DNA of 64,000 nt, taken from Ciona intestinalis (Eukaryota > Chordata > Ascidiacea > Phlebobranchia > Cionidae). The stretch spans positions 2,131,494 to 2,195,493 of the forward strand of contig NC_020173.2 of assembly GCF_000224145.3 (NCBI RefSeq). Direction: 5' to 3'. The notes below the pieces were generated by a model. That model did not search any database. It saw nothing but the letters and a program-made list of their open reading frames with translations, and was not told the origin of the DNA. This document shows positions 1-11,611 of this stretch, piece after piece. Every line of letters begins with the position of its first letter. Position 1 is the first letter of the stretch. A program made the position numbers and the translations under genes.

Positions 1-4
1 CAGA

Positions 5-3000
5 ATGGACCACAGGTTTCACTGTGAAAAATGTGATTTCAGTACATTAAGTTACAATCATCTGCATGACCATTTTGCTGACAATCATGACTTTCTTGCA
101 TCATTTCAAACTAATGATATGTTTGAAGCTGAAAGCACAGCCATAGATGATGATGACAAGGAGAGCATTGATTATTCATTTAGACAGGACAAACCATCAT
201 TGCGCAACCAATGCTTAAGCACATCGTTCCCAATGGTTGAAGATGATGTTGACAATATGTCCTTGTTAAGTGGTGGAGAGGAGTTGGACAGAGGTGCCAG
301 TAATTTTATCTCAAAGTCACCTGGAAAAGATATTATTCAGAAAGAGGTGGAATCTGCAGATGAGGAAAATGAGAGTGTATCTGACAACAGCCCAGATATC
401 AGGTGTGAGAAATGTCCTTTTCGTTCAAAAACCATTCCAAAACTTTTGAAACATTACAAGAACAACCACAGTAGGTTGTTTCCAAAATTTGTTACTGATA
501 GGGTTCAGCAAGATCTGTTGGATAATCATATTGAAATAAACATGCCCAAGTCAGCTATTTCACAACAGTGGGTAAATGGATGGATGAATAATGAATGCAC
601 CCGGCTTATTTTTCATCCTATTTACAAATGCAGAGTTTGTGATTTTAAAGGTGGAAACTCATACTCGATACATCAACACTTTGGGCAAATTCACCCCAAA
701 GTTGGATGCTCTGTTGGTAACGTACAAGTACTTGAAGACACCAGCATCGTGACTTCTTCAAACACATTTTGCCTCAGCAAAGGCAGGAACTTGTTCAAGT
801 GTTCAATATGTGCAGACTTCACTTGTGTTTTCATGCAAAACATGAAAATTCATCACATAGAAAATCACTCTGACCACCCATTAGTTGCAAGCAATACGTA
901 CCCAGAAGAACTTATCAAAGCGTCCACTCTACTTCGCTGTTTTCAATGTTTAGCAACCTTTAATAACATGGCAGATTTATTGTTACATGTTCAAACACAA
1001 CACACTGAGTTGGTAACAAACTTCCAAATGGTAGACAGTGATATCAACTCTATGTATGTCTGTAAACAATGTAACATGACTGTAGACTCTTTGGAGGATC
1101 TTTCCTCTCACTTAGAAATACACAACAACATTCACGCTAAAAGATTTTCCCAGCATTACATTACTTGTTATTCGTGTTCAAAGTGCAGAAGAGTCTTTCG
1201 TGGCAATAGATACTTAAAACACCACTTCAGTCGTGTTCATGTTGAAATAACTGACTATAAGTTTACTTTGAATGACATTCCACAGTACATGCTAGACCAT
1301 GGGTGCCAAGATAAACTGCCACAGGATTTAGAAGTTGCCTCTCCATCCCAGAGTGTTGTAGAAGAAGAAGAAGATCTTATGTCTGATGGTTATGATTCTA
1401 CAAGTGATCCAGACTTTAAGGTGTCTAATAGTAATAAGCGATTCAAGGGAATGCAGACAGTGCAAAAAACTGGCTATTATTGTTGCTGGTGTCCACATTT
1501 TAGTATTAACGCTTCTCTTTTACACGTTCACCTAAAACGGGTTCATAAAAAATATTTTACAAAGTCAAAACTTGAAGCAATGAAGCATTATGCAACTGAC
1601 ACTGATTTAACAGATGATGATACAGAAACTGAGAATGAGAGTATGGATTCATCAGAAATTAATTCAGCCGCAGAATCTGATGTGTTACCTATTAGAGTTG
1701 TTCAAACATGCTCTCATCTCACTTGGCAAACAAAAAGCCCAGAAGTATTCAAAAAGCATGTGGAACAAAAACATGATGAGAAGCATCCCCACAAATGTCC
1801 CCATTGCTCAAAGCACTTTATCTGCGGCACAGTAATGACAATGCACCTGCGTAAAAAGCACAAGTTTTTAAAACCTGGCCAAAAGCAGTTCAAACCATAT
1901 GATAATGTGCGCACGAGCTGCACTCATCGTAACATTCGCACAAGAAGTCCAGAACTTTTTAAAAATCATGTTGATCACCACCACAGCTTGTCAGCCCCTT
2001 ACCACTGCACAATGTGCAACAGTATATACGTGTGCTACAACATATTTTCACTGCATATTCGTAAAAAGCATTCCATTGCTGTAACAACTGATTTAAGTGA
2101 GTACAAAAAAGAAATCAAATATGGGAAAAATATAGATACCATATTACCTACAAAAACTTACTCCAAACTCGCAATACAAGCCCCACCTGTCAACGATAAG
2201 ATTCAATTAAAACAAGATAAGAAATATTCAAGAAAAAGTGCAACCTCAACAAAGCATTACACTCATTCAAAGGTATTTTGACTCATACAATTTAAAATCA
2301 CTTGTTACTCAATCAAAGCAATGGCATTTTTCTTTACCCAGAGTGTGAAAACAGAAGTTGGACAATGGAAATGTTTATTCTGCAAAAGGTTTTTCGAAGA
2401 TTATCAGCAAGTTAGGAAGCACACAGTTAGCGTGCATCCAACATTGCAGGTATTTCTAGCTTGGGTTAAATTGGAATTAATTGCAAAAAATGTTGCTTTG
2501 TTTACTTAGTTATGGAATGGTGGGCTGTTATTCTCTTGTTTCTTACTTCCTGTAATATGATATTGCTTCCTAAGCTCAGAATGGTTAGTGGTTACCCATG
2601 TTAAAAATTTACCATTAAGATAGAATTATTCAAAATATTAAAACACATATCATACGAAAAAAAAAACTTTTTTTTTTAATTTTAGACAATATGACCAATT
2701 AACAGTTTGAGTTAATGTTTTAAACATGCAGATCAAATTTGTAAAAATATTCAAATTTACCTTTCGAACCATCATTTAGTTTTAACAGTTTCAAGCACTT
2801 TGTAAAGAAAAAAAAGTTTATTTTAAAATTAAAAAACTTTGTAAAATTTGCTTTTATTTTGTAATAGTTGATCAGATGCAGATGGTGTGATTTCTTGTGC
2901 AAAACAACAGTGCAGCTCAACAATCATAACAGGATCCACAGGAAGTTCATTGCCGACCGTATGAGAGAATTAAGAACCATATGGAAAGAACAACGAATGA

Positions 3001-6000
3001 ATAACAAAATCAGGTTGGTGCAACACATGTGTTCCTTGTGCTTAATACTGTAGGTCAAGAACTTGTTTTTGCAGTTTTACCAAGTTAAAATCAGAAATAA
3101 AAATGAAATATTTTGGTCTGTATTCGAATCCCAATTTCGAACTCTTTAATATTTAAAATGAATTGGTATTTTGGTTCACTCTGTCTTGTAAAAAGGTTTG
3201 ATGTATTAGTTACCTGTATCATGTTACACATTGTTTGTTCATCAGTATGTCTTGGGAATTTCAAATATTCATGTTATTGGCTTCAGCAAGATATTAATCA
3301 ATCTTTATTTCTATTTGTCATTTTATGTTACAGCATCAACAAGAAAAGATCTGCTTTACAAACCACATTGTTGGAGCCCAGGGCAAAAATTAGAAAGGTA
3401 AGATTGGAACTCAACACTCAAATATATCAAACTAATTTTTAAAACTTCTGTTTAAGGTTGACTCAACTGTACATGAAAAGAAAAGAATTGAAAAAACAAA
3501 AGATTCTCCAAGTTCTGTCATTATTCCACAGGTGAATATTGTTAGTCTACTCACAAGCTGTGTAATTTAATACCATGTCAAGTCTATGCTCATATTTGGG
3601 ATTGGGAGAGTCAACTATTTTGCAGAGCATGAAAACTAAACCACTCTTCTATTCAATGTGGGGAGATCCTTGTTTACTGTTTAGTGCCTGTTATTTAGGC
3701 CATTATCCCAGAAAGTTTATTCAAATACTCTTACAAAATGCAAGAGCAAATTATGAAACTGTCAACTTGTTAAATAAAAAAAAAATATGTTTTGGTCTGT
3801 TTGAAAACATTTAACAGTCCAATGCGTTTCCATCCAGCCGAAATCACCATCTGTTTCATCACGCACAAGTTCCCGGGAGTCAACACCCCCTTCTATTGTA
3901 CAGAAACAAAAAGCTAGAAAAAGTATTCAAGGAATAACATCAAGCACAACTGAAACCGAGGTATTTAGATTTAACAACAACTTGTTTCATAAAAAAATTT
4001 CAAAAGTATAATTTTCTTGTTATGGCGATTGGCTTGTTATAGTTTTGAAATTTCAAGTTCAAGGCCTTTCAAATTGTGTTGGTGTTCAAAAAGATATTCA
4101 TTTTATAACACTTCCAATTATTTTTTTCTTAGACCAATGCTGTAGAAGTTCAAAGCAAAAGAGTGACTTTAGGTGAATGCTACAATGTTTCACCCCAAGG
4201 GAAGCTTATGTAAGTATTACCAAGCTTGAAAACATCGAATATAAAGCTTAAAGATCTTGTCAATTATTAAGAAATGTGTTGCGTATGTTCAAATGTAAGT
4301 TTAATGAAATCCGAGAATATTCATAAAGCATAGCTTGTCAAAGAAAATCTGAAGTCAGTGGTATTGTACAATCAGTTGCTTCAGTCATCAATGGTCTTTG
4401 GTGTAAGCGTGTGTGCGTGCACGTGTGTGCCGCGATTTCGCGCCAGAGCGCGCGTTTTCCGTCTTGTTGTCTCAGCAATTGTGTGGGTCTACTGTAAACA
4501 GAAACCGCACCAGCGCGCATTCGTTCTGTTAAAATGGTCGCCCTGGGTCAATCAGTTTCCTACCGTTGTTAGCAGTCGGGTTTTCCTTAATGATATACCG
4601 GTGACGTGGCACATTGGTTACAGCGCACGTGTTTTTATGGATACTGGGTTGAAAGCTCGATGCTGCCATCATTGTGGGGTGAGTGTCTTGGACAATACAC
4701 TCTATAGTCATCGCATAACCCTTTGGTCATTGTATGGGTTGTCCAAACTTTGTGTCATACTTAGAAAAAGTAAAAACTGTTCACCCACTTAGTTACGTCA
4801 TGACAAGCACGATGTGTGTGAACATGAATCTCATGTTATAACGTCTAATATCCACACACAGAAATAGATGACACCGTTTCTAACTTATGCTTCTACCGTT
4901 CAGTTATTGCAACGTGGCAATGTGTTGAACATACTTTCATCATGAAATCACATTCTTTGTTTGTTACATTTCAAAACAAAAGATTCATTTTGACAAAGGT
5001 GACAGCGTTTCTCTTCCCCTCCCCTTCATTTGTCATCTCTTGAAATTCGTTCGTTATAAAGCATAAAGTGTATTAATGAATAGTGACGGCTGTATTCCTG
5101 ATTTCAATTCTATTAAACAATTTCAAGTCTTGTGTCTTAAAGCACCTAACCCACTTGTCCGCTTGATTACGGTGGCAAAGTTCGCAATAATTTAGAACAA
5201 ACAAACAAAAACGAAAGTTATTTTAACACGCGTAAGGTTAAAACATTTCAGTCTTAATTTCGATACACCATCAATAATAAGCAATGGTATCATCCTTCAC
5301 TTAACAACAATTGTCCATGAAAAGATGGCATGAAATGCATAATGTTTGGAAAGATGCTGTCATGTAATGCGAAATGTTTGGAAAAGATCTTAATAACGCA
5401 AAATGATTCGAAACGATGTCATGAAACATAACGGCTTATGTTTTGAAAAAGATGATGTATTGTCCAATGCCTTGGAGAATGTATTGTCCAATGTTTGGAA
5501 AAAAATGTTATGTTCTTACCATCTTACGAATTTTTGAAAAAGATGTTATGTAATGCGAAATGTTCAAAAAAGATCTTGTGTATTGCGAAATGTTTGTTAA
5601 AAATCTTGTGAATTACGAAATGTTTGTAAAAGATGTTTTGTCATGCGCAATTTTAAGTTGAATTGTTCACTTTATAGTTGCAACTACTGCAAATATGAAA
5701 CGACGGACACCACTCGAGTTATGATTCATTTAAAAGCTAACCATCTTCAAACAACTTCGTTGAATTGCGAGTTTTGCTTTTTTGAGTCGCAAACTTTCGA
5801 AACGATTCTTGATCACCTTCAATTGCATCACAAGGTATGTTGATTGATTTTAACTTTTCAGCCTTTTTGTTAACCTTGCGCAATTGCAATGTTTGGAAGC
5901 CCTTCTTTACGATGTCATTTTGATCGCGAGTCGAGTTGACAATGCAACTACAGAACGTAGTTTAATTGTCAGCAGATTTTTCAATCGCCTGTTTTGACAG

Positions 6001-6921
6001 ATGGCAAGAAACTATCATGCTGCGATCGGAATCTCTGCACGTTTCCCACCGAGCAATAAACACAGTAAGCGATGTACCGATATCTTAATTGACTTCTGTT
6101 ATAAACTATACAATCTTAATTTTTCAACTGCCATTTTTTGAAACTTCTTTTACAGTTGATTTCTTTAAGAAATCATCTTTTTACAATCTCCATTTCACTT
6201 TAAGCGCCAAAGATCTCAAGCGCAAGATTGTCTCCCGCACCGTCTTTGCCAATTGCAAGGAAGTTCTACAAGAAAACAAGATCCATCTATGATAAGATGT
6301 TGTCGAATGGTAGATGGACTTCATCCAAGCCCAGTCCTGGATTTCTTCAGTCTGGAACTTCTGAGAAATTACCTCCAACCGCCGTTGGAAGTAAGCGTAC
6401 ATTGACGAAAGGAATCAAGTGCTCTTACTGTGACACTAGAACTTACTCCACGTATGATATGGAAATTCATTTGAAGAGACATGAAGTGTAAGTATGGGTA
6501 AAAAAGTTGACGAATGTCTCATTATTGTCATTAGTATAGGTCTATAGGATATTACCACAGTTACATTCAAGAAAGTATTCTAGAAGGTATCTTCTTACTA
6601 AAGATAATATTTGAAAATATATCTTCTCCCAATTTGTAAAGATATTATTCTGAAACAGATCTTCTGGCAATTTATTACAAAAAGTGGTAATAACCCTGAT
6701 AAAGACGACCTGCGTTGGACGTCGAAACATCGGAACGATAATAAATTGCCAGAACGTCTGTTTTACAGTTATATACCTACCATCAAAATCTTATGTATTG
6801 CAGATTTTATATAAAAAACTAACCGATTTTTTTTAACTGTAGGTCCATGGTGGATCCGTGTAAATTCGACGAGCATAGATTTATGTTAGCCGAATTAGAC
6901 GACATAATTGACAAGTTTTAA
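5..6921 (+). CDS. multi-C2H2 zinc-finger protein
   Basis: Exons by splice consensus and phase: 5-2272, 2342-2449, 2868-3013, 3334-3397, 3457-3531, 3838-3960, 4133-4209, 5678-5834, 6001-6064, 6205-6487, 6843-6921 (stop TAA 6919-6921). They join in one frame to 1147 codons. About 15 C2H2 fingers are visible. Exon 1 holds twelve, from C7-x2-C10 near the start to the pair ending IRKKH near residue 690; two of these (CSHLTWQ..., CTHRNIR...) have lost the first Cys pair. Later fingers begin WKCLFC (exon 2), IRCRWC (exon 3), CNYCKY and LNCEFC (exon 8) and KCSYCD (exon 10). Acidic, Ser-rich linkers lie between finger clusters, and exons 4-7 encode a basic, low-complexity stretch. It is probably a nuclear DNA- or RNA-binding protein. 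Fingers with a hydrophobic residue two after the second Cys resemble the ZNF462/ADNP style, but I cannot name an ortholog. The ATG at 5 sits one base after CAG, so it may be the true start on an exon edge, or the gene may continue upstream of the window. Confidence 0.85.
4413..4525. other. CpG-rich block inside a zinc-finger intron
   Basis: A GC- and CpG-rich patch with GTGTGCGTGCACGTG and GCGCCAGAGCGCGCG-type runs stands out from AT-rich flanks within the 1.47-kb intron 4210-5677. It could be an internal promoter or simply part of a repeat insertion, since a SINE follows directly. No exon is assigned. Confidence 0.35.
4600..4765 (+). mobile_element. tRNA-derived SINE copy
   Basis: The segment starts with a box-A-like TGGCACATTGGTTACAGCGC, then a degenerate box B (GGGTTGAAAGCTCGATGCTG). 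The tail CCATCATTGTGGGGTG...GTTGTCCAAACTTTG recurs at 7629-7815. It lies in a zinc-finger intron. Confidence 0.55.
5317..5655. repeat. degenerate ~30-bp tandem minisatellite
   Basis: About ten imperfect units of the form AAAAGATGTTATGTAATGCGAAATGTTTGG follow one another, just upstream of exon 8 (5678) of the zinc-finger gene. Units diverge more at the left end. Confidence 0.7.
6662..6754 (+). repeat. 16-bp perfect inverted repeat with hammerhead-like core
   Basis: TTCTGGCAATTTATTA (6662-6677) is exactly complementary to TAATAAATTGCCAGAA (6739-6754). The 61-base loop contains CTGATAA, a small stem GACG...CGTC, then GAAAC, in the order of a hammerhead ribozyme core (consensus CTGATGA...GAAA). 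Pairing around the expected cleavage site is not convincing, so the ribozyme reading is inference; the hairpin itself is seen directly. It sits in the last intron of the zinc-finger gene. Confidence 0.6.
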
Positions 6922-7474
6922 CCGAGAAAAACAATTGCCAAAATTATTTTTGTTAGAACTGCTGCTGAACTAAAATATTGCAGTTTTTCATGTATTGTTT
7001 TATATCATGTTAGATCTCGTTTAAAGTTTTACTTGAACCTGACCTCGCGACTGTTACCATTGTACAGTAAATTGCGTTTCAATTTGCCTTTATAACGGCA
7101 TAGTTTTTACACCAATGTTTTTACAACTCGTATACCCCCGCACTAAATACTCTCACAGCCTGACTTGTAAATAATTATCGCCTTTTGCCCGAGCTAAATC
7201 TAAATGATGTTTGCTTACGATTTTGTACAGTTTCGTATTTTTATTACGTTTTTAATGTTTTAGTAATTATGCATGGAATAATCATTTTTATGAACATATA
7301 CTAAACTAAAACTAGTGCGCCTAATTTTACTGGGTTGGAAAGAATATCGTTATAAAAAAATGGAACCGTAAATGCGAACGTTCTTACAAAAAAAAAACTC
7401 TCTCCTTGATTGTAAAGTGACTGATTAGTATTGCTTTTGCGAATCCTGTTTTTGTCGCATATATTTTGCTACAA

Positions 7475-7480
7475 AATAAA
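7475..7480 (+). terminator. polyadenylation signal of the zinc-finger gene
   Basis: AATAAA lies 554 bases after the zinc-finger stop codon in an AT-rich 3' region. It is the clearest poly(A) signal before the next gene, so 6922 to about 7500 is read as 3' UTR. Confidence 0.5.
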
Positions 7481-7628
7481 GAGTTTGTAACTTAGTTTAC
7501 TTCGTTCTCGATAGTATTAAAGGTAGTATTCGTTTTTTGTACCTAAAGAATTGTGTAGTTATTAATCTGTTAGCGCTTGTGGTCTTATGTTACACGATTT
7601 AGAGGTTAATATTTATACAATTGAATTA

Positions 7629-7815
7629 TGTACGCGGTGTGGTACAGTTGATAACACGCTTGACTGTAACCCAGCGGTCATGGAATCAAGGCTCGTCGCT
7701 GCTACCATTGTGGGCGGTTGTAACCCTTTACAACAGTTGCTCCAATCCAGTGGTTACTAATCGGTTGTCTAAATTGTCATTCATACAAAATTATCTGACC
7801 ACACAGACAAACCGT
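7629..7815 (+). mobile_element. tRNA-derived SINE copy
   Basis: GTGGTACAGTTGATAACACG resembles box A and GGTCATGGAATCAAGGCTCG a decayed box B. It is followed by GCTGCTACCATTGTGGGCGG and a tail reading CAGTTGCTCCAATCCAGTGG. Head and tail motifs recur at 4600, 30432, 41220, 44366 and 46975. Confidence 0.6.
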
Positions 7816-8318
7816 TACGCGTAAGTGGGCAGTTCGTTTGTACTTACAACATGCTTTGAATTTTAACAAATGTTTGTAATTCCCAAATTCGACGTACCAA
7901 GACCCTATTACCAGAGTCATTGGTATTTCCAACGTCTATACTAACTTTATGTATTTCTACAGCTCTGCTCATTACCATTACAAACTTTATACAAACATTG
8001 AACTGCCTCGTTTATCGTTAATTACTCGCCGCTAGAGTGCGTATAAACACCACTTTCGTTATTTACTGGACCAGTCAAGCGCAACGTATAATAAGTCATG
8101 AGTTTTATGTTGTTATTTATTACAATCTAACTTGGAACTTATTTGGTTCTCAGATTAACGTTATACACGGATTAATTAGTCGTTAATAATGCAGATATTA
8201 ATATTCCGGTGAGATTTAACGATTTTTTCATTTCTAGGCCTAAAACCAACATAAAGTAGGAATACCAAATAGGATACTATACTGTACCGTTTTATATTTG
8301 CCCTGCTTACCACCGGGC

Positions 8319-10563
8319 ATGTTCTCTGTTTATCGGGCCAATGGCTTATCTAAAGCCTTTAAGGTATGAAGTGTATTTATTGTAAAACACATGAAAAAGA
8401 AAATATTATATTTTTATAATTTTCAGCCTGTATTTTCGGAAATCTGTTCAAGATGTTTCCACATTTCAAAGAACAATTTGCAACCTCTTGGAGTGCCTTT
8501 CGTAATTGAGCAAACTGGAAGAGGGGAACGAACTTATGATATTTATTCACGGCTTCTAAAAGAAAGAATAGTTTGTCTTATGGCACCGGTAAGTGTTATA
8601 TCACTTGCCAATTTGATTAATAATCTGATCATTTGATGGTCAAGTCATTTATAAGAGTGGACATTACTTTTTATCTAACTTCTAAAGTCTGTTAAAATTC
8701 ATACAAATGTATACACATTTATCCAGCATATTGATGTTAATTTAATTTTACTCAATTCTCGTAACTGAAATTTTTACCCACAACCATACTGAAACAAGAC
8801 AGTATTTTAATCAATTACATTCATTCATTCATACATTCAATGTAGTATATATGTGTACAGCATGATATGCAAAAGAATGCAACTCCTAACATTTAAGCAT
8901 TTCTGCTTGAGGTTAAGAGGTGCCATTCTTATTCTAGTTCTAAATTTATATTTTTCTAAATTTCCCCTTTATACTTTTGTAAGGTAGATGATTTTGTGTC
9001 CGGTCTGATTGTAGCCCAGCTCTTATTTCTGCAATCTGAGAGCCCACAGAAGCCAATCAATATGTACATTAATACACCAGGTGCATTTGAAACATTTATA
9101 TTGAAATGAAGCTATGAATGTAACTTATCTATCAATGCTATGTGGGGCAAAGAATAATTATTATAACGCATGTGACCTGTTGCACACAACACTAAATGAA
9201 CCACTGAAGTATGGTATAGTTCTGATTGTTTTATCAATCGGAAAGTGACCAGTTGACTGACTATAATACCCTTTTTGCATGGTCACTTTTATGCACGCAA
9301 GTACTCGCATATTTACTCGCAAAAACAAAGTTAACACGCATAAAGTCATAAGCGTGTCATATGCATGCTGTAGAAGGTTGGTTGTTACTCACATTATGCG
9401 AGTAATGAAAAGTATGGTGGAAGGACAGTTTCATGCGGATCGCTATTCGCATTAACTTTTTACCATGCAAAAAGGGTATTAGAAACGTTTGTTGTACAAA
9501 CTAAACATGCACCACTTCCACTGTGCACTACCCACTGCAAACATTTCAATACATATATACTCTACACTTCAGGTGGTACTGTCACTTCAGGCCTTGCAAT
9601 ATATGACACAATGCAGTTGATTAAATGTCCTGTTTCAACATGGGTTGTAGGACAAGCCAGCAGCATGGGCTCACTGCTGCTTGCAGCTGGTGAACCTGGC
9701 ATGCGAAATGCACTGCCTAACTCCCGTATAATGGTCCATCAACCTTTAGGTGGTGCTAGTGTAAGTATCTTGATGCATTTAGGTTTTATCTAGTTTTTTT
9801 TAATATGAATGACAGCAATCATTGAAACTTTTGATATACTCTTCATGTGTTAAAAAGTTGAATAAGAATAAAGAAGAAAAAAATATAAAATTATGATTTG
9901 CGCAAAGCTTTTTTAGCATTTGCGCAAAGTTGTAACTTGCATTCATTCGTTTTATTTATTTATTTTTTGTATTCATTTGTTCATTGCATTCATTCATTTA
10001 GTTAGCACCTTTCGTAGATCCACACAACAATCTCTTGATTTACATTAGAACAATGTAAATTAAATCTCATTTACATAGGGACAAGCTTCTGATATTGTTA
10101 TTCAAGCGAATGAAATTAAGAAGGTCAAGGAAAAATTGAATAAGTTGTATGTACAACATACTGGCCAGGAATATGAAGTTATAGGTGATTGTTTTATTTT
10201 AAAGATCTGATGGTTTTTGTTTAATTTGGGGTGTTTTATTTGTGTTTTTGCAAAACATGTATTTTCTATGTCAATTGGCTTTTTTTTAAATATTTCTGTG
10301 ATTTAATTATGTAAATTCACGGAACAATAATATCTCTTCAATGTAAAATATAAAAAAAATCAGGAAAATGTTCGGAATTTAAATAACTTTTTGCTCTTGA
10401 GAGACACTTAACTTACCTTATGCATTTCTAAAACTATTAAATATCCTTATTCACAGAAAAAGCCCTAGATAGAGACAACTTTATGGACCCGTATGAAGCT
10501 AAATTATTTGGACTTATTGATAATGTTCTTGAGCCTACAAGCGAGAACGCTACTTCCTCTTGA
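8319..10563 (+). CDS. CLPP: ATP-dependent Clp protease proteolytic subunit, mitochondrial
   Basis: Exons: 8319-8363, 8427-8588, 8984-9080, 9573-9760, 10079-10184, 10457-10563 (stop TGA 10561-10563), joining in frame to 234 aa. ClpP is the tetradecameric serine peptidase that degrades unfolded matrix proteins fed by ClpX. The serine active-site block [11 protein letters not shown] gives Ser132, MVHQP gives His157, and DRDNFMDP gives Asp206, so the triad is complete. The family opening [20 protein letters not shown] is present after a ~40-residue leader rich in Arg, Lys and Ser with few acids, consistent with mitochondrial targeting. The length suits animal ClpP without a long C-terminal extension. 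Start choice: the ATG at 8319 is the first in frame and splices cleanly at AAG|GTATGA. The upstream UTR was not resolved. Confidence 0.95.
9266..9479. mobile_element. 214-bp TA-flanked MITE
   Basis: The perfect 20-bp repeat TAATACCCTTTTTGCATGGT (9264-9283) has its exact complement at 9462-9481. Taking TA as the target duplication gives an element of 214 bp beginning ATACCC. There is no coding capacity. It lies in ClpP intron 3. Confidence 0.8.
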
Positions 10564-11611
10564 TAGCAAAACATGACTTTTGTTGCGGAAATTCTTCCGC
10601 CATAGTGAAACTTTTCAGCGTTTTTTTTTCTTTCTTCGTTTCGTGAAACATTTTAGTCTGCCGTTTGCTGAGTTTCGCCAAACTTTGTTTGCATTTTAGT
10701 CATTCCACTTGTTCATTATAAACAGGGTTAGTAAATGGATTACACAGAAAATGTTCTACAAATGTTAAAACTATGGTAAGATCAAGGCAGTGTTATTGTG
10801 CCTATGCTTTGTTACATTCTGCAAGGGTTAAATGTCAGGATTCAAGAGTAGTGCGTTGATTAGGTCAGTAAAAATGTCTTACTTTTTCTGTCACAATACA
10901 ACTCTTACTGTAACATGGTACTAAAATAAGTTAGCCTATAACTGGTGTTAGGTGTTATAGAAATGTGGTGTTCATTTTCTCCAATTCAAAATGACTTCCA
11001 TTCTATGTCCAATTGATAAATATTATACTGTAAGCGTTAAAATAAGTTATACCTGATTTTAGGTAAAGTAGAGGTACTGTGTTAAATTTATGCCTTTGTT
11101 AAGTTAATATTATTATTTTACCAGTCCGCTAGAAAAAGTTTCGCATAGCCTACAAGATACATAGGATGATTTTACACTAGAGGTGAGTGATATAATGTTT
11201 TGCTTGTAACTACTAATAACAAAAACTTTGTTGGTATACAACTAGGCCAATAGTTAAGTCCTTAAGCATCAAACGTGGTGATTTAAATTGTGAATATATT
11301 TGCAGTGAAATCACACAAATACGTCATAGATCTGGCAAGAAGAATAAAAAAAGAACGAAAAGGAACAGGAGCTCAACATACAGTACATCTTATACAACGT
11401 GAGTAGCTTTGTCCTAGCACTGCTAAAGACTTAGGATAAATTATCTGTAAAAAGATATTCGTATAAAAAAACGTAATAGGGTAATTTCGGATAACGACAT
11501 ATTGCTGTAGTGGTCCGCAGCATAGGACAAGCCCGGTTAGTTAAATCGCAATTTACAAAAATTACACAAAGCATATATTCATTGCAAACTTACAAAATGT
11601 ACAGGTACAAA
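10564..11611. other. intergenic between ClpP and the LRR gene (convergent)
   Basis: AT-rich sequence holds the 3' ends of two convergent genes. I see no further exon, no tRNA and no clear repeat. A GTGAGT-like site near 11399 lacks coding potential before it. Confidence 0.5.

Larger units (their letters stand above)
6922..8318. other. intergenic: zinc-finger 3' UTR, SINE, ClpP upstream region
   Basis: This holds the probable 3' UTR to about 7500, a SINE at 7629-7815, and about 500 bases of AT-rich sequence before the ClpP start. No convincing exon was found. Confidence 0.6.
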
